Positions 1 to 9,118 of a stretch of DNA of 64,000 nucleotides are shown in pieces. Below the pieces are notes generated by a model. It made no database searches, had not been told where the DNA came from, and saw nothing but the letters and a program-made list of their open reading frames with translations. How positions within the stretch are numbered: the stretch's first letter is position 1; every line of letters begins with the position of its first letter. The DNA comes from Coemansia sp. RSA 487. Taxonomy: Eukaryota; Kickxellomycota; Kickxellomycetes; Kickxellales; Kickxellaceae. The stretch is from the NCBI GenBank assembly GCA_027577595.1, contig JANBRJ010000019.1, forward strand, positions 124,001-188,000. The letters run 5' to 3'. Position numbers and translations under genes: made by a program.

Positions 1-500
1 AAACAGTGTATTCTCGCGCACTATACCACTCATAATCCAAAGTGTTTGATCAACCAAAGCTATTGGCCCAACAACAGCACCTGTTCTGCCTGTCATTTGA
101 ACCTCGCTGCAAATAGACAACAAAAGCGATGGCTTTACCGATCCTGTCTTACCAATCACTGTAACAAGCCTCCCCTTTTCTGCCGAAAATGAAACATATG
201 TTAAAGCAGAGTAATCTTTATCCCATGAGAATCCATAAATGTCTATGCAAAATTTTGGCTTTGAATAATTAATAGATGCTTCAAGTTCAGTATTTTGTGG
301 CTTTAATGTATCTATCGGATAATGAGGTAATGCGTCAATAGATCTATCTCAGCTTCTCTGAGAGAGGATGGGATTCTGTTTTTCCACTTAACGAGACTAA
401 TAGTCATGGTTCCATCCAACAATGTGGAATGGTCTTTTTCACAACGTTTAGCATGTAGCACAGACCAGCTTTATCCAGATCACCACAGGAGAGCTGCTTT
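1..500 (-). pseudogene. Decayed fragment of an ABCC (MRP-type) ABC transporter, NBD1 region
   Basis: Read on the minus strand, this stretch gives pieces of the end of a transmembrane domain and the first nucleotide-binding domain of an ABCC exporter. Around 300-200 lies an A-loop-like FSWD, then GRLVTVIGKTGSVKPSLL at the Walker A site, then GPIALVDQTLWIMSGIVREN, which matches the family block (VPQ..WI..GTVREN). The Walker A is degenerate: the usual GSGKS is replaced by GSVKP, so ATP binding is unlikely. Coding pieces lie in more than one frame: near 340 the LREAEID segment and the following ALPHYPID segment are out of phase, and stops lie further upstream. The 5' half cannot fit, because an intact cyclin gene ends at 601. 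I read it as a truncated host pseudogene cut by the window edge. Unrecognised introns are an alternative explanation for the frame changes but not for the Walker A. Confidence 0.6.
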
Positions 501-600
501 TTTGGCATCGTCTCTAGTTCTTTTGCCACATAAATGTGTGACAAGTGCTTTGATAACCACACTCACATTCACTGAATCCAAGTAAACTACAAAGCGGATA

Positions 601-1329
601 TCACAAATCATCAACATAATTGGGTATAGCTTGTTCAATAGCGTGTCGGATGTGAGTGATTCGAGCTCCAGTTGTCTTTGCCCACATATCAGCCCACTCG
701 TCAAGGTTTTTAGCTGGGAGGGATTCACCTCTGGAGTCCAACGCAGTTACGATACATGCTGCAGCAATCGAGCGTGCTGGAAACCAATCAACCAATCCAG
801 CGGCCACAACTTTATTGGCAAGATACCATGCCACGCCAACAGTCTGTTTTAGGCGTACCTCAACTGCTTCGGTGTCATCTGGGGGCCGCCCATTGCTTGG
901 CCACCACGCCATTCCATAAATTATTGTAGAAATCCATGCATGTGGAAGCTCTACGTTTACGTTAAATCCAATGGTGCGCATTATAACTAGCTCACCTTGT
1001 GTCATTGTATAGCGCAGTGAGTTGAACAGTGAGCTGTCGACTTGAAGAATGCGGGATATGGAAGTTGGGTTTGCCAGATGGTATCCGACATTTATTATGT
1101 CCCTTTGTTTGCGTGGCTCCTCAGTGACTTTGGTGGCTAGATACAAGCAGAGCATCATCGCTATGTGTGGATCCAATTGATCGCCCTGTGTTGGTTGTAC
1201 GTCGTTTCGGGCATTGCGGTAGCGGTGAAACAGAACTGTACCTGTAGCCCATGTTGACGTTGGAAGCAAAAGCAGTCGCGATGCTTTCCTCAAGTAATCT
1301 AGTTCATCTGGCAAGGCCCTGCGTTCCAT
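601..1329 (-). CDS. CCNQ: Cyclin Q (CCNQ)-like cyclin-fold protein
   Basis: A 242-residue single-exon protein made almost entirely of one cyclin fold. Residues about 50-85 carry the cyclin-box core (MMLCLYLATKVTEEPRKQ) followed by RDIINVGYHLANP. A second block, LRYTMTQGELVIMRTIGFNV, lies near 105-125. Both blocks resemble animal cyclin Q (FAM58A), which pairs with CDK10; cyclins of the K/L/T group share the fold. The expected role is activating a CDK, probably in the nucleus, but the partner is inferred only. The ATG at 1329 is the first in frame and sits directly before the fold, so the N-terminus is short. It runs in the same direction as SSU72 with 152 bases between them. The stop lies about 100 bases from the ABC-transporter relic. 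Confidence 0.8.
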   Translation of the reverse strand: MERRALPDELDYLRKASRLLLLPTSTWATGTVLFHRYRNARNDVQPTQGDQLDPHIAMMLCLYLATKVTEEPRKQRDIINVGYHLANPTSISRILQVDSSLFNSLRYTMTQGELVIMRTIGFNVNVELPHAWISTIIYGMAWWPSNGRPPDDTEAVEVRLKQTVGVAWYLANKVVAAGLVDWFPARSIAAACIVTALDSRGESLPAKNLDEWADMWAKTTGARITHIRHAIEQAIPNYVDDL

Positions 1330-1481
1330 CCCTATTGTTTGTCTACTATCAGTTGACTATTCCGGGCATGCTAGGCTTTACAAATACTGGATAGATCAAG
1401 AAAATTGAAAAAAAAGAAATTACAAACACAAAGGTATTTAATAAGTAAGTTATCCAGACAAAAAATCGAGGTTTTAAACTG

Positions 1482-2054
1482 CTAGTAAAAGCAAACAGTG
1501 TACAACAACTTGTGGGGCATCCTATTCTGGATATCCTCGATAATCTCGTCCATATCCTGTTCCAGATCCTTGGACTCTACAATACGATAGGCAAGCTCAA
1601 GGACCGTCTTGGCACCAACTGTGGCCTCCTTGGGATTATCCTCGATCTCAATATTGATAACATGAACCGGCTTGCTTTGCATCCCACTGCGGTTCAATAG
1701 CTCCTCACACACCGCGTCGAAAACGCGCTCTTCACAGGTGAATATAACATCATACGACGCTGTCTCGTTTTGGAACCGTTGAGGTGCCTGCTTTACGCCG
1801 CGGTTACGGTTGAGCATATTGAGGAGTCCGTTGCGTGCGTATAGCGTTTTGTCCTGGGCTTTGAGCTCGTTGTATATCTTGTCGTATGCCGTGCCAAAGC
1901 TGTAAATGTTGGGCTGTGCGGCTGTGGGCCCAGGGAGACGTACTTGGCTGCCAGTTCCATACGACCGAATGTTGTATCCCTGCCTTTTCAGCTGGTAATG
2001 CGCTTCCATGCTGCGATTCATGTTGTTTGCGCAGATGACCGCGAATTTAACCAT
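1482..2054 (-). CDS. SSU72: RNA polymerase II CTD phosphatase Ssu72
   Basis: A 190-residue protein, the usual length for Ssu72. The N-terminus holds the CX5R phosphatase loop (CANNMNRS), with the catalytic Cys at residue 8 and the phosphate-binding Arg at 14. The EDNPKEA segment near 138-144 matches the family position of the general-acid Asp. Ssu72 removes phosphate from Ser5 and Ser7 of the RNA polymerase II C-terminal repeats and belongs to the cleavage and polyadenylation factor. The conserved EAHY..L (residues 17-22) follows the loop as expected. No intron is needed. The ATG at 2054 gives the canonical start just before the loop. Nothing is truncated. Confidence 0.95.
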   Translation of the reverse strand: MVKFAVICANNMNRSMEAHYQLKRQGYNIRSYGTGSQVRLPGPTAAQPNIYSFGTAYDKIYNELKAQDKTLYARNGLLNMLNRNRGVKQAPQRFQNETASYDVIFTCEERVFDAVCEELLNRSGMQSKPVHVINIEIEDNPKEATVGAKTVLELAYRIVESKDLEQDMDEIIEDIQNRMPHKLLYTVCFY

Positions 2055-2464
2055 TGTGATGCCGCTATGTTGTGTATGATCCTCCTGATTAAATATTTCA
2101 GCTTTAAGTAGAATAATTCTTTTGAACGAGCAAGCAAGTTAGATGATGCGATTAGAAGAAGAGAAAAAAAACGCATCCAAGCGCCGTTGTTCATAAAAAT
2201 ATCACCCCCAAACCAAATCCACGCAGGAGCGATAAGCAGTGTTGTGGGCATGGGTCAACTGACACAATTTATCAAATGTCATAGTATTGAGCAAAGTATA
2301 GATATAAATTAGTTTTCAGCATGTCAAGATAAGAAGTATATAAAGACGTTCTTTTTTCACTTTCTTTTAATGTAAATTTGACGCTTTGAGATTATCTCCA
2401 CTAGCATGTAAATATTCTAAAGACAAGAGTAGCGAACGCCAGTATACTAAGGATAACAAGGCCC
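2055..2464. other. Intergenic, upstream of SSU72
   Basis: AT-rich spacer between the SSU72 start and the RZ-finger ORF. It presumably holds the SSU72 promoter and leader. I see no further gene. Confidence 0.5.
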
Positions 2465-2779
2465 ATGGTAACATTTGCTCCCAAGATATTCATATACAGG
2501 TTATTGGAAATGATACACGTTAACACCAAATCTACAACGGGTAGGAGGGATACAGACAGAATTCCATGCTTGCAAGGTACCCATGATGCAGCGAAATACG
2601 AATACAGAGTGATTACACGAGCAGAACTCAAATCGGTCATGGATGCGCTTCCTGAAGTCGCCTGGCGAAGGTGCATTAACGGACATATATTTGCTGTTGG
2701 GGAATGTGGCAGACCTGTAGGAGATGGAAAGTGCATCGAGTGCAGCGAAAAAGTCGGTAGATGTGGAGTATCGTTTTAG
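2465..2779 (+). pseudogene. Solitary RZ-type zinc finger ORF, probably a relic
   Basis: A 104-residue ORF. Residues about 60-98 match the RZ-type zinc finger known from ZNFX1/NFX1-type helicases and RNF213: AWRRCINGHIFAVGECG, then GDGKCIECSEKVG, giving the pattern C-x-N-G-H...C-G...C-x2-C...G. The expected metal ligands (one His and the Cys residues) are all present. The first 55 residues are not recognised, and no helicase domain lies nearby. The family usually continues with a Gly-Gly and an H/Y.L segment. Here the reading frame ends just after EKVG, while a similar continuation (VEYRFSQEINSE) lies in the next frame, so a one-base indel is likely. Either a decayed helicase tail or a small young gene fits. 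I favour decay. Confidence 0.5.
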
Positions 2780-3685
2780 CCAAGAGATAAACTCAGAATC
2801 CAATAAGTAGGATGGGAGCTTGCACTATTTAGGTGAAATGGAGGCTTGTATTAGACAAGCGTTGACGAGAGAGGTTTTCGGTGATATGTGAAATTCGAGG
2901 GTTTCCCGTTGTTTGTAATAGAAAGCATTGTTTGCAGCAGCTAATACAAAGTATAAAAAAAGCAAGAGAAAAAGAAACCGTGATGAGCATTAGTGAAAAA
3001 GTAATCAGTCAGAAACACAAATAACGGCAAACATCATTTAGTTGCAACTGCAATAATGCAACAACAACAGAATACTTACAATGTAGGGCCCACGTTTCTT
3101 GGATGTCACCACTTTACCACTGCCTAATGACAGTGTAAGCACCCACACGCCGATGTGGAGAGGGTGCGATGACGACCGGATGTGCAAGATACATACCATA
3201 CAGTCAGGAATAACGCACCCTGTCGTACGCATTGACGGAGCAATAGCTAAGCTGAAATTCGCACCTATTCATATAGGTATCAGGTACGCTGGCGTTTGGT
3301 AGGCAATTTAGAAAGCCATTTTCACCATTTTATTGTATGGAATTCCATACTCTTGTTACCCTCTGATCAGAAACTCGTCAAACCCAAATACAGTACAGAA
3401 GGTGGTTGTATTTATACAAACCTCCCTTGATAAAGAATATTTTATAAAGTGAATAAAGAAATCTAGTGTGTAAAGAACGCTTGTAGTATTTTTTAAAACA
3501 AACTGTTATCAAATTAACACAAGAGTAAACATGTATGGAAAAGCGATAATTCACAACACAAGAATAGCTATGTATATATAGGAAGCCCGACCGAAGGTAA
3601 TTCCGTTTTCATTTTGCAACTGCAAAAACAAAAAACAAGGCATGTAGAACAGAACCAGCAGCTGAGTAAAAAGTCCAGATTGCGT
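2780..3685. other. Intergenic stretch without recognisable gene
   Basis: About 900 AT-rich bases between the RZ-finger ORF and the 3' end of the C2/poly-Gln gene. Only short ORFs of no recognisable composition are present. Confidence 0.5.
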
Positions 3686-4088
3686 CTAATATGCTGCCTG
3701 GTTGCCATATGCGTTGTTTGGAGCGTACATTTGCTGTTGATGCACGAACTGGGGCTGGGGGGCACCATTGTCCATAGGCAGCATTGGCGCCGATGGTTCT
3801 ACATTTGCGTCAGTTTGCTGGTAAAACTGGTGCTCATATTGTTGTGGTTGTTGCTCATATTGTTGCGGCTGGTGTTGATGCTGCTGGAATTGTTGCGGCT
3901 GGTGATATAGTTGTTGTTGTTGCTGCTGCTGTTGCTGCTGCTGGAATTGTTGCGGATCCATATAAACCATTTGCGCATTTGCAGCCATCTGCTGGCCATG
4001 AGAGTATGCTGATGAATAGATGACCTGCTGGTTCGGTATAGACTGCTGAGGTTGCATCTGCATCTGCATCTGCATGGGCTGTTGCATC

Positions 4089-4181
<93 letters not shown>

Positions 4182-5844
4182 GGCTGGAACTGTGGCTGCT
4201 GTTGGAGCTGTTGTGACACGGGAACCGGCGACATGTAGACCTGGCTGTACTGTACCTGCTGTGAGCTGACCATCGGGGACTGCTGGGCCACGGACATATA
4301 CGGGCTGCTGTATTGCTCCATCATCTGCGGCTGCTGCTGCTGAAACTGCACAGCACTCATCATGGTCGGGGGCGCTTGAGGAGGCGATTGCATCTGGTAC
4401 ATTTGGTCAGGCACGGAGTTGAAGGCAAAGCCGCCTGAATTGACTGCCTGACCGGCCATTGTCTGTGGTGGTAGAGATTGATATTGAGGGTAATGCATCG
4501 GTACTGCTGAACTTACCAGGGGCACGTCGATAGCCTGCATTCCGCTGGATGTTGCTGAGAACGGTGGCGCTGGGAGCAGCTTGGACTGCTGTTGCTGCTG
4601 GGGCATGTACGGGTCGGCGGCGTCGGTGGCAAATGCAGGGTTGTATGCGGGAGTGACTGATGTCGCTTGCTGTGGCGGAACGGGGAGTATCTTATTTGGC
4701 TGGCCTTGCTGATCCATGGGCGCAGCAGGCGGGGAAAAAAGATTCATAAGCGGTTGCTGCTGCTGCTGCTGCTGCTGTAGCATAGATTGCTGCTGGTAAG
4801 GCATTGGCGAGGGCGCAGCCACGAGCATGGGCTGCTGCATCTGCATCATCGACGCTTGGCCAGGCATTACGGTTTGGTCGTACTCCATCATCAGCGGGGG
4901 TGGCGCGGACGGGTAAGGCGACTGGTCCATTGCTGCAACGGGTGAGTCCTGCTGCTGTGCCGGCGCCATGGGCAGCGGCTTCGTGCCATGCTTTTGCGCG
5001 TACTTGTTTGCAAGCTCGGGGTTATGCATCGACGCGGACGAGTACGGGCGGAGGTCGGAAAGCGAGGGGCGCACGGGGGCGGAAAGAAAAGGCGCTGTTG
5101 ATACGGACGAGATCGAGGGCGCGGAAAAGCTGGTCATGGAGCCGGCCTGGTCATGGTGCATCATGACGGGTGCCGACGCAACGGTGTCGCTGGTGCTGAG
5201 CCTTGTTGGCGCCAGTTGTGGCACGTCTTCCTCCTCTTCGTCAGACATGTCGAGCTTGGACGGCTTGGTGCGGCCACCTTTGGGCGTAAAGGTAAATTCA
5301 AGATAGACATCGCCGGCGGGCTTGTCGTGGCGAGTGAGCGAATACCAGCCTACATGAGTGGGAGAATGGGCAAGTCAGAAAAAAGAAAGGGATTGACACT
5401 CAGAAAAAGACAAGCATAGAAAATCAAACATTGCAAACATAGTAAGAGCCCCCTCCCAAGAGACTTGCAAAAGCAGATGCAAGAACTTGGATGCCAGAAA
5501 CTGTGCCGCTTTTCTTTGCACGACTTACCGTCAATTTCCTCTTCTTCGAAGACCTCGGCCAGGTCGACAACGCAGGTACCGATGGTCTTTTGGCTGAGGG
5601 CGCTGTCCAGCTCAACGGCAGCAACGTGCATTTGGGTCTTTCCCAGCCCGCCAACTGCAAAATGTACCCGATCATTCCACTCTGGCGACGACCCGCCCTT
5701 CTTGTCTACTTGCGACTGCTTCTTCGACGTTCCCAGCGTGAGATCTACCCGCGAGTCTCCGCGCCCAAAGAACCCGCGCCGCGGGAGGTTGCGTCCAGCA
5801 ACGACCCGCACGTCAAGCTTTCCTTCAGGACGTTCCTCCTTCAT
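3686..5844 (-). CDS. C2-domain protein (Inn1/Fic1-like) with poly-Gln tail, two exons
   Basis: Exon 1 runs 5844-5529 and exon 2 5349-3686, joined across a 179-base intron (GTAAG donor, TAG acceptor); the total is 659 residues. Residues about 8-130 form a C2 domain: GKLDVRVVAGRNLPRRGFFG, a WNDRVHF strand, VVDLAEVFEE, then across the junction DGWYSL and GDVYLEFTF. This layout resembles fungal Inn1/Fic1 proteins, which carry an N-terminal C2 and a disordered tail and act in cytokinesis, but that role is inference. The remaining 500 or so residues are disordered, rich in Gln, Pro, Met, Tyr and Ser, with a 31-Gln run. The typical acidic calcium ligands of C2 loops are sparse, so calcium-independent binding is likely. 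It diverges from the EF-P gene. Confidence 0.8.
4088..4180 (-). repeat. CAG/CAA trinucleotide tract coding for 31 Gln
   Basis: In the coding direction there are 16 uninterrupted CAG codons, then 14 CAA codons, then one CAG. It lies within the tail of the C2 protein. The clean block of CAG next to a clean block of CAA suggests two separate replication-slippage expansions. Confidence 0.95.
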
Positions 5845-6521
5845 GCTCGGTAGGAATACAAGAAATGTGTGGTAGTTGTGATTGCAAACTACCAGGCGTT
5901 TGGAGCTGGCAAAGCAGCAATAGCAAAATAGCGAAGAGGAAGAAGGTGTATGTGCCTGCAGGGCAAGCGAAATGCAAATGAAAAATAAAACTATAAACGC
6001 AACAGCGCCTGAATTAACACAAAAGAAATAATAAAAAGAAAGGGAAAATGCGAAAAAAAAGGACGAACTGAAAATAGCTTGGAAGTGAGAGGGAAGGGGC
6101 GTGCACACAAAATGCAAGGAGAGTGAAAAGCTGAAGCAGGGCTGCCGCTTTTTGCGTCCGATTGTCATAGAGAAGAAGCCACAGCCATTATTTCACAGGC
6201 AGGTTGTGCTGACGCCAATTCCCGCAGCCTACCAACACTCACGCATCTCTCTGGCTGTGTCCATAGCAAAGTCTCTTCCCCATCACATGTGTTTTGCTGT
6301 TATCTTGAGCTCGTCTGCTATGGTCACCTGCGAGCAGAAGCGTGAGCGAGCATCTACGCTTGCAGGAAAGGCAGAGTCCCATACAGGACCAAGAGACCAT
6401 CTGCTGGAGCACACCACATCGTTGCTGCCGCCCCCTCATCAGCGTCTGTTTGATCTGGAATCTGCATCCTGAGTACTCCTCCTTTTCCCTTGCCTTTTTT
6501 GTATCCCGACACACAAAATAA
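5845..6521. other. Divergent promoter region, C2 gene / EF-P gene
   Basis: 677 bases between two divergent starts. No convincing gene and no clear TATA box. Presumed shared promoter and leaders. Confidence 0.5.
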
Positions 6522-7166
6522 ATGTTCCGTTCTGCTCTTGTACGTGCCACGCAGCTGCGTACGGCTGCCGCGGGATTGGTTGCCAGGCGCTGGTACCAGG
6601 TTGGGCCCAACTCCGTGCGGCCCGGGATGGTCATCGAGCACAACGGCAGCCCGTTCATAGTGACGTCGAAGGACCACGGCGGCACTGGCCGAGGCCAGGC
6701 GGTGATCAAGCTCAGCCTTAAGCACGCCGTCACCGGCGCCCGCACGCACGAGCGCTTCCGCGGCAGCGACTCCCTGGAGGTCATGGTGCTTGCACAGAAC
6801 GAGTACCAGTTCCTGTATATCGACGGCGGCAAGGCCCACCTGATGGACATGCAGACCTTTGAGGAGCTGGCCATGGGTCTCGACACATTCGAGGGCTCCA
6901 AGGACCATTTGGCGCTGCTCGAGGACGGGATGAACGTCGTTGTGCAGGTGCTGGTGCCGCAGCCTGGTCCCATTTCATGGCGCCTGCCCCCGCGCCACAC
7001 GTACAGGGTCAAGTCCGTTGAAGCGCGCATAGAAAAGGACAAGGGCGCCACCTACGTTAGTGCTGAGCTTGAAAACGGCGCTCAGGTCAAGATCCCCAGC
7101 TTCATCAAGCCCGGCGAAAGCGTCGTTATCAACCTTCAGGATCTGACCTACGTCAGCCGCGCTTGA
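6522..7166 (+). CDS. Bacterial-type elongation factor P, likely mitochondrial
   Basis: A 214-residue protein aligning over its length with bacterial EF-P: the N-terminal KOW-like domain (GMVIEHNGSPFIV), the loop GTGRGQAVIKL, FRGSDSLE, the OB domains and the closing LTYVSR. EF-P binds beside the ribosomal E site and relieves stalling at proline runs. About 25 extra N-terminal residues, rich in Arg and Ala and lacking acids (MFRSALVRATQLRT...), look like a mitochondrial targeting peptide. The eukaryotic cytosolic counterpart is eIF5A, so this is the organelle form. The tip residue modified in E. coli (Lys34) is Arg57 here. It is single-exon, with its ATG right at the leader, and lies 236 bases upstream of the reductase gene on the same strand. 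Confidence 0.88.
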   Translation: MFRSALVRATQLRTAAAGLVARRWYQVGPNSVRPGMVIEHNGSPFIVTSKDHGGTGRGQAVIKLSLKHAVTGARTHERFRGSDSLEVMVLAQNEYQFLYIDGGKAHLMDMQTFEELAMGLDTFEGSKDHLALLEDGMNVVVQVLVPQPGPISWRLPPRHTYRVKSVEARIEKDKGATYVSAELENGAQVKIPSFIKPGESVVINLQDLTYVSRA

Positions 7167-7402
7167 ATGGCCCTTCTTGGCCACAGTAGGAGACTTTTCG
7201 AAAGAGCGGCCAAAGCGCTAATGCAGGACTCGTGGGAACAAAAGCTGTTGCTGACGACACCACAACCTTTTTAAACTGTGTGCGTTCTATCGCCCATTTC
7301 CTTCTTCCTTTTATTTATTTATATTTATTATTGTTTTTTGTTTGCATCCATCAGTATTTCTTCCTGGTTAATCGGACACATTATTCAGCAAACAAAAAAG
7401 AT

Positions 7403-8104
7403 ATGCGCTCGGTTATCGTTTACGGCGGACGCGGTGCGCTCGGCGCCGCTGTCGTTAGCCTCTTCAGGAAGCACTCGTGGGGCGTCATCAACGTCGACTT
7501 CAGTGACAACTCTGACGCCCACGGTAACGTCATGGTAGAGACCGACGCGGCACAGAGTCTGTCCGAGCAAGGATCACAGATCACCCAGAGCGTAAGCAAA
7601 ATTCTTGGCGACTCCAAGGCAGATGCTGTTATCTGTGTAGCTGGCGGCTGGCAAGGCGGAAACGCAGCCAGCGAGTCCTTTCTGGCGTCCGCAGACGCAT
7701 CCATAAAGCAGTCAGTGCACACCTCTCTAATCGCCGCCTACATTGCTGCTCGCCACCTGCGTCCCAGTGGCTTGCTGGCGCTTACTGGCGCTGTGCCTGC
7801 GCTTGATGGCGGCACCCCGGGCATGGTTGGCTATGGAATGGCCAAGGCTGCCGTCCACCACCTGGTCGCCAGTTTGTCGATGCCCGGAAGCGGTGTCGAT
7901 GGCGGTTGCGTGGTTGGGATTCTTCCGGTTACCCTTGATACCCCGGCAAATCGCGCTGCCATGCCCGCTGCCGATCATTCATCATGGACTCCTCTCCAGG
8001 ATGTTGCGGATATGCTGTACCAGTGGGCATCAGGCCAGACATCTTATGAGGGTGGTAAGCTTTACAAAGTAATTACCAATAATGGAACCACTTGCTTTGA
8101 ATAG
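7403..8104 (+). CDS. QDPR: Quinoid dihydropteridine reductase
   Basis: A 233-residue short-chain dehydrogenase very close to animal QDPR. It has the nucleotide-binding VYGGRGALG near the N-terminus, ICVAGGWQGGNA, the catalytic YGMAK pair (Tyr and Lys) with TPGMVGYGMAKAAVHHL around it, then VTLDTPANR and SSWTPL near the end. The enzyme reduces quinonoid dihydrobiopterin to tetrahydrobiopterin with NADH, sustaining aromatic amino acid hydroxylases in the cytosol. I chose the ATG at 7403 because it is one residue before the first strand. The in-frame sequence upstream is hydrophobic with no ATG nearby and is probably leader. It is convergent with the broken ORF, whose end lies 14 bases away. Confidence 0.93.
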   Translation: MRSVIVYGGRGALGAAVVSLFRKHSWGVINVDFSDNSDAHGNVMVETDAAQSLSEQGSQITQSVSKILGDSKADAVICVAGGWQGGNAASESFLASADASIKQSVHTSLIAAYIAARHLRPSGLLALTGAVPALDGGTPGMVGYGMAKAAVHHLVASLSMPGSGVDGGCVVGILPVTLDTPANRAAMPAADHSSWTPLQDVADMLYQWASGQTSYEGGKLYKVITNNGTTCFE

Positions 8105-8118
8105 TCTTGTAACTAGCT

Positions 8119-8588
8119 TTATTGTGCACAGTACAAAATAAAAACTGGTGCTTGAGAAGCAGTTTGTTTCTCAATGTTCCGAATATCTGTAGTAGAGCCA
8201 TGCTTCATCGTCAAGTCGGAAACCTCGCCCTTACCATTTATAAGCGGCTCATCGTTGTAGTATAGCTGTTTGTCTTTTATATCTAGTTTAGTACGAATAA
8301 CAATATTCCTGGCTTGTCAGCTCGGTGCTCAGTTGTCTCTTTACTAAACTTTCCATCTATGAACGTTACAAGTATAGATTTTGTGTAAAACTCGGCATGT
8401 GTCTTTCCTGTTACATGTCTAGTAAAACACTCCTCAGCAAGATGCTGCGGATCATCTTGCTTTGTATATTGACTTAAATTTTGGATCTCTGTGCTTATAT
8501 ATTTTGCACGAAAGCGATTCCTGCGATTTTTTTTATAGATTTCCATAGGAGTCCTATGTATGAATTTTGCTACCACAGCCTCAATCAA
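8119..8588 (-). pseudogene. Unrecognised coding-like ORF with a single frame break
   Basis: The first part, from about 8588, reads AKFIHRTPMEIYKKNRRNRF, AKYISTEIQNLSQY, AEFYTKSILVTFIDGKFSKE and HRADKPG, then runs into a stop. The next frame continues without gap as IVIRTKLDIKDKQLYYNDEP, LINGKGEVSDLTMKHGSTTD and APVFILYCAQ before a TAA at 8119. Both parts have balanced, protein-like composition, and one extra base in the GGAATATT run near 8305 would join them. So this is either a pseudogene or a sequence error in a real gene. The basic N-terminus might suit a mitochondrial protein. The start is unclear: no ATG precedes the first 14 residues, so an upstream exon is possible. I do not recognise the family. 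Confidence 0.35.
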
Positions 8589-8910
8589 AAATAAAAATAA
8601 AAATGAAAAATAGTGCCGTGGTGTTTAGTGCGTGTAGAATAATTATCGTTTAGTATAAATACGTTGAGGAAAATAGAAATAACAACATATACTGGGATAA
8701 AAGTTGCGGCTTTTGTGCTCCGGGAAAGGTTGGTAAAGAAAAGAAAACGGGTGAAATATGAAATATGGCAGTGTTGCCAATTTAGCAAAAGTCTCTGAAA
8801 GCAGCCCTTGTCCACCAAAAACATGCTATTCTACTAAGCAAACCGACTTATCCTCGGCGGTTTTAATAGTGTGATGTCTGTTTCTGCTTCTTTGTAAAGA
8901 GCAAGTTAGG

Positions 8911-8944
<34 letters not shown>

Positions 8945-9118
8945 GGTCGCCTGCTATATGCCTCTAATGGGTAACTAGCTCTTTCACATCTAATACCAAG
9001 CTCATCACGACAGCTCTTTAAGCTGAAATAAACGTGCTGTAGATATATAGCGTTTCCACATGCCAGCTGTATAAAACTGTACTTTTTTTATAACAAAGGA
9101 GAGTCGCAAAAAGAAGGT
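8589..9118. other. Intergenic, holds an AT dinucleotide tract
   Basis: AT-rich spacer between the broken ORF and the uS11m gene. Its only distinct feature is the AT repeat at 8913-8943. Confidence 0.6.
8913..8943. repeat. AT dinucleotide microsatellite
   Basis: About 15 perfect AT units in spacer DNA. It can form a cruciform or simple hairpin and is probably length-variable. Confidence 0.95.
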
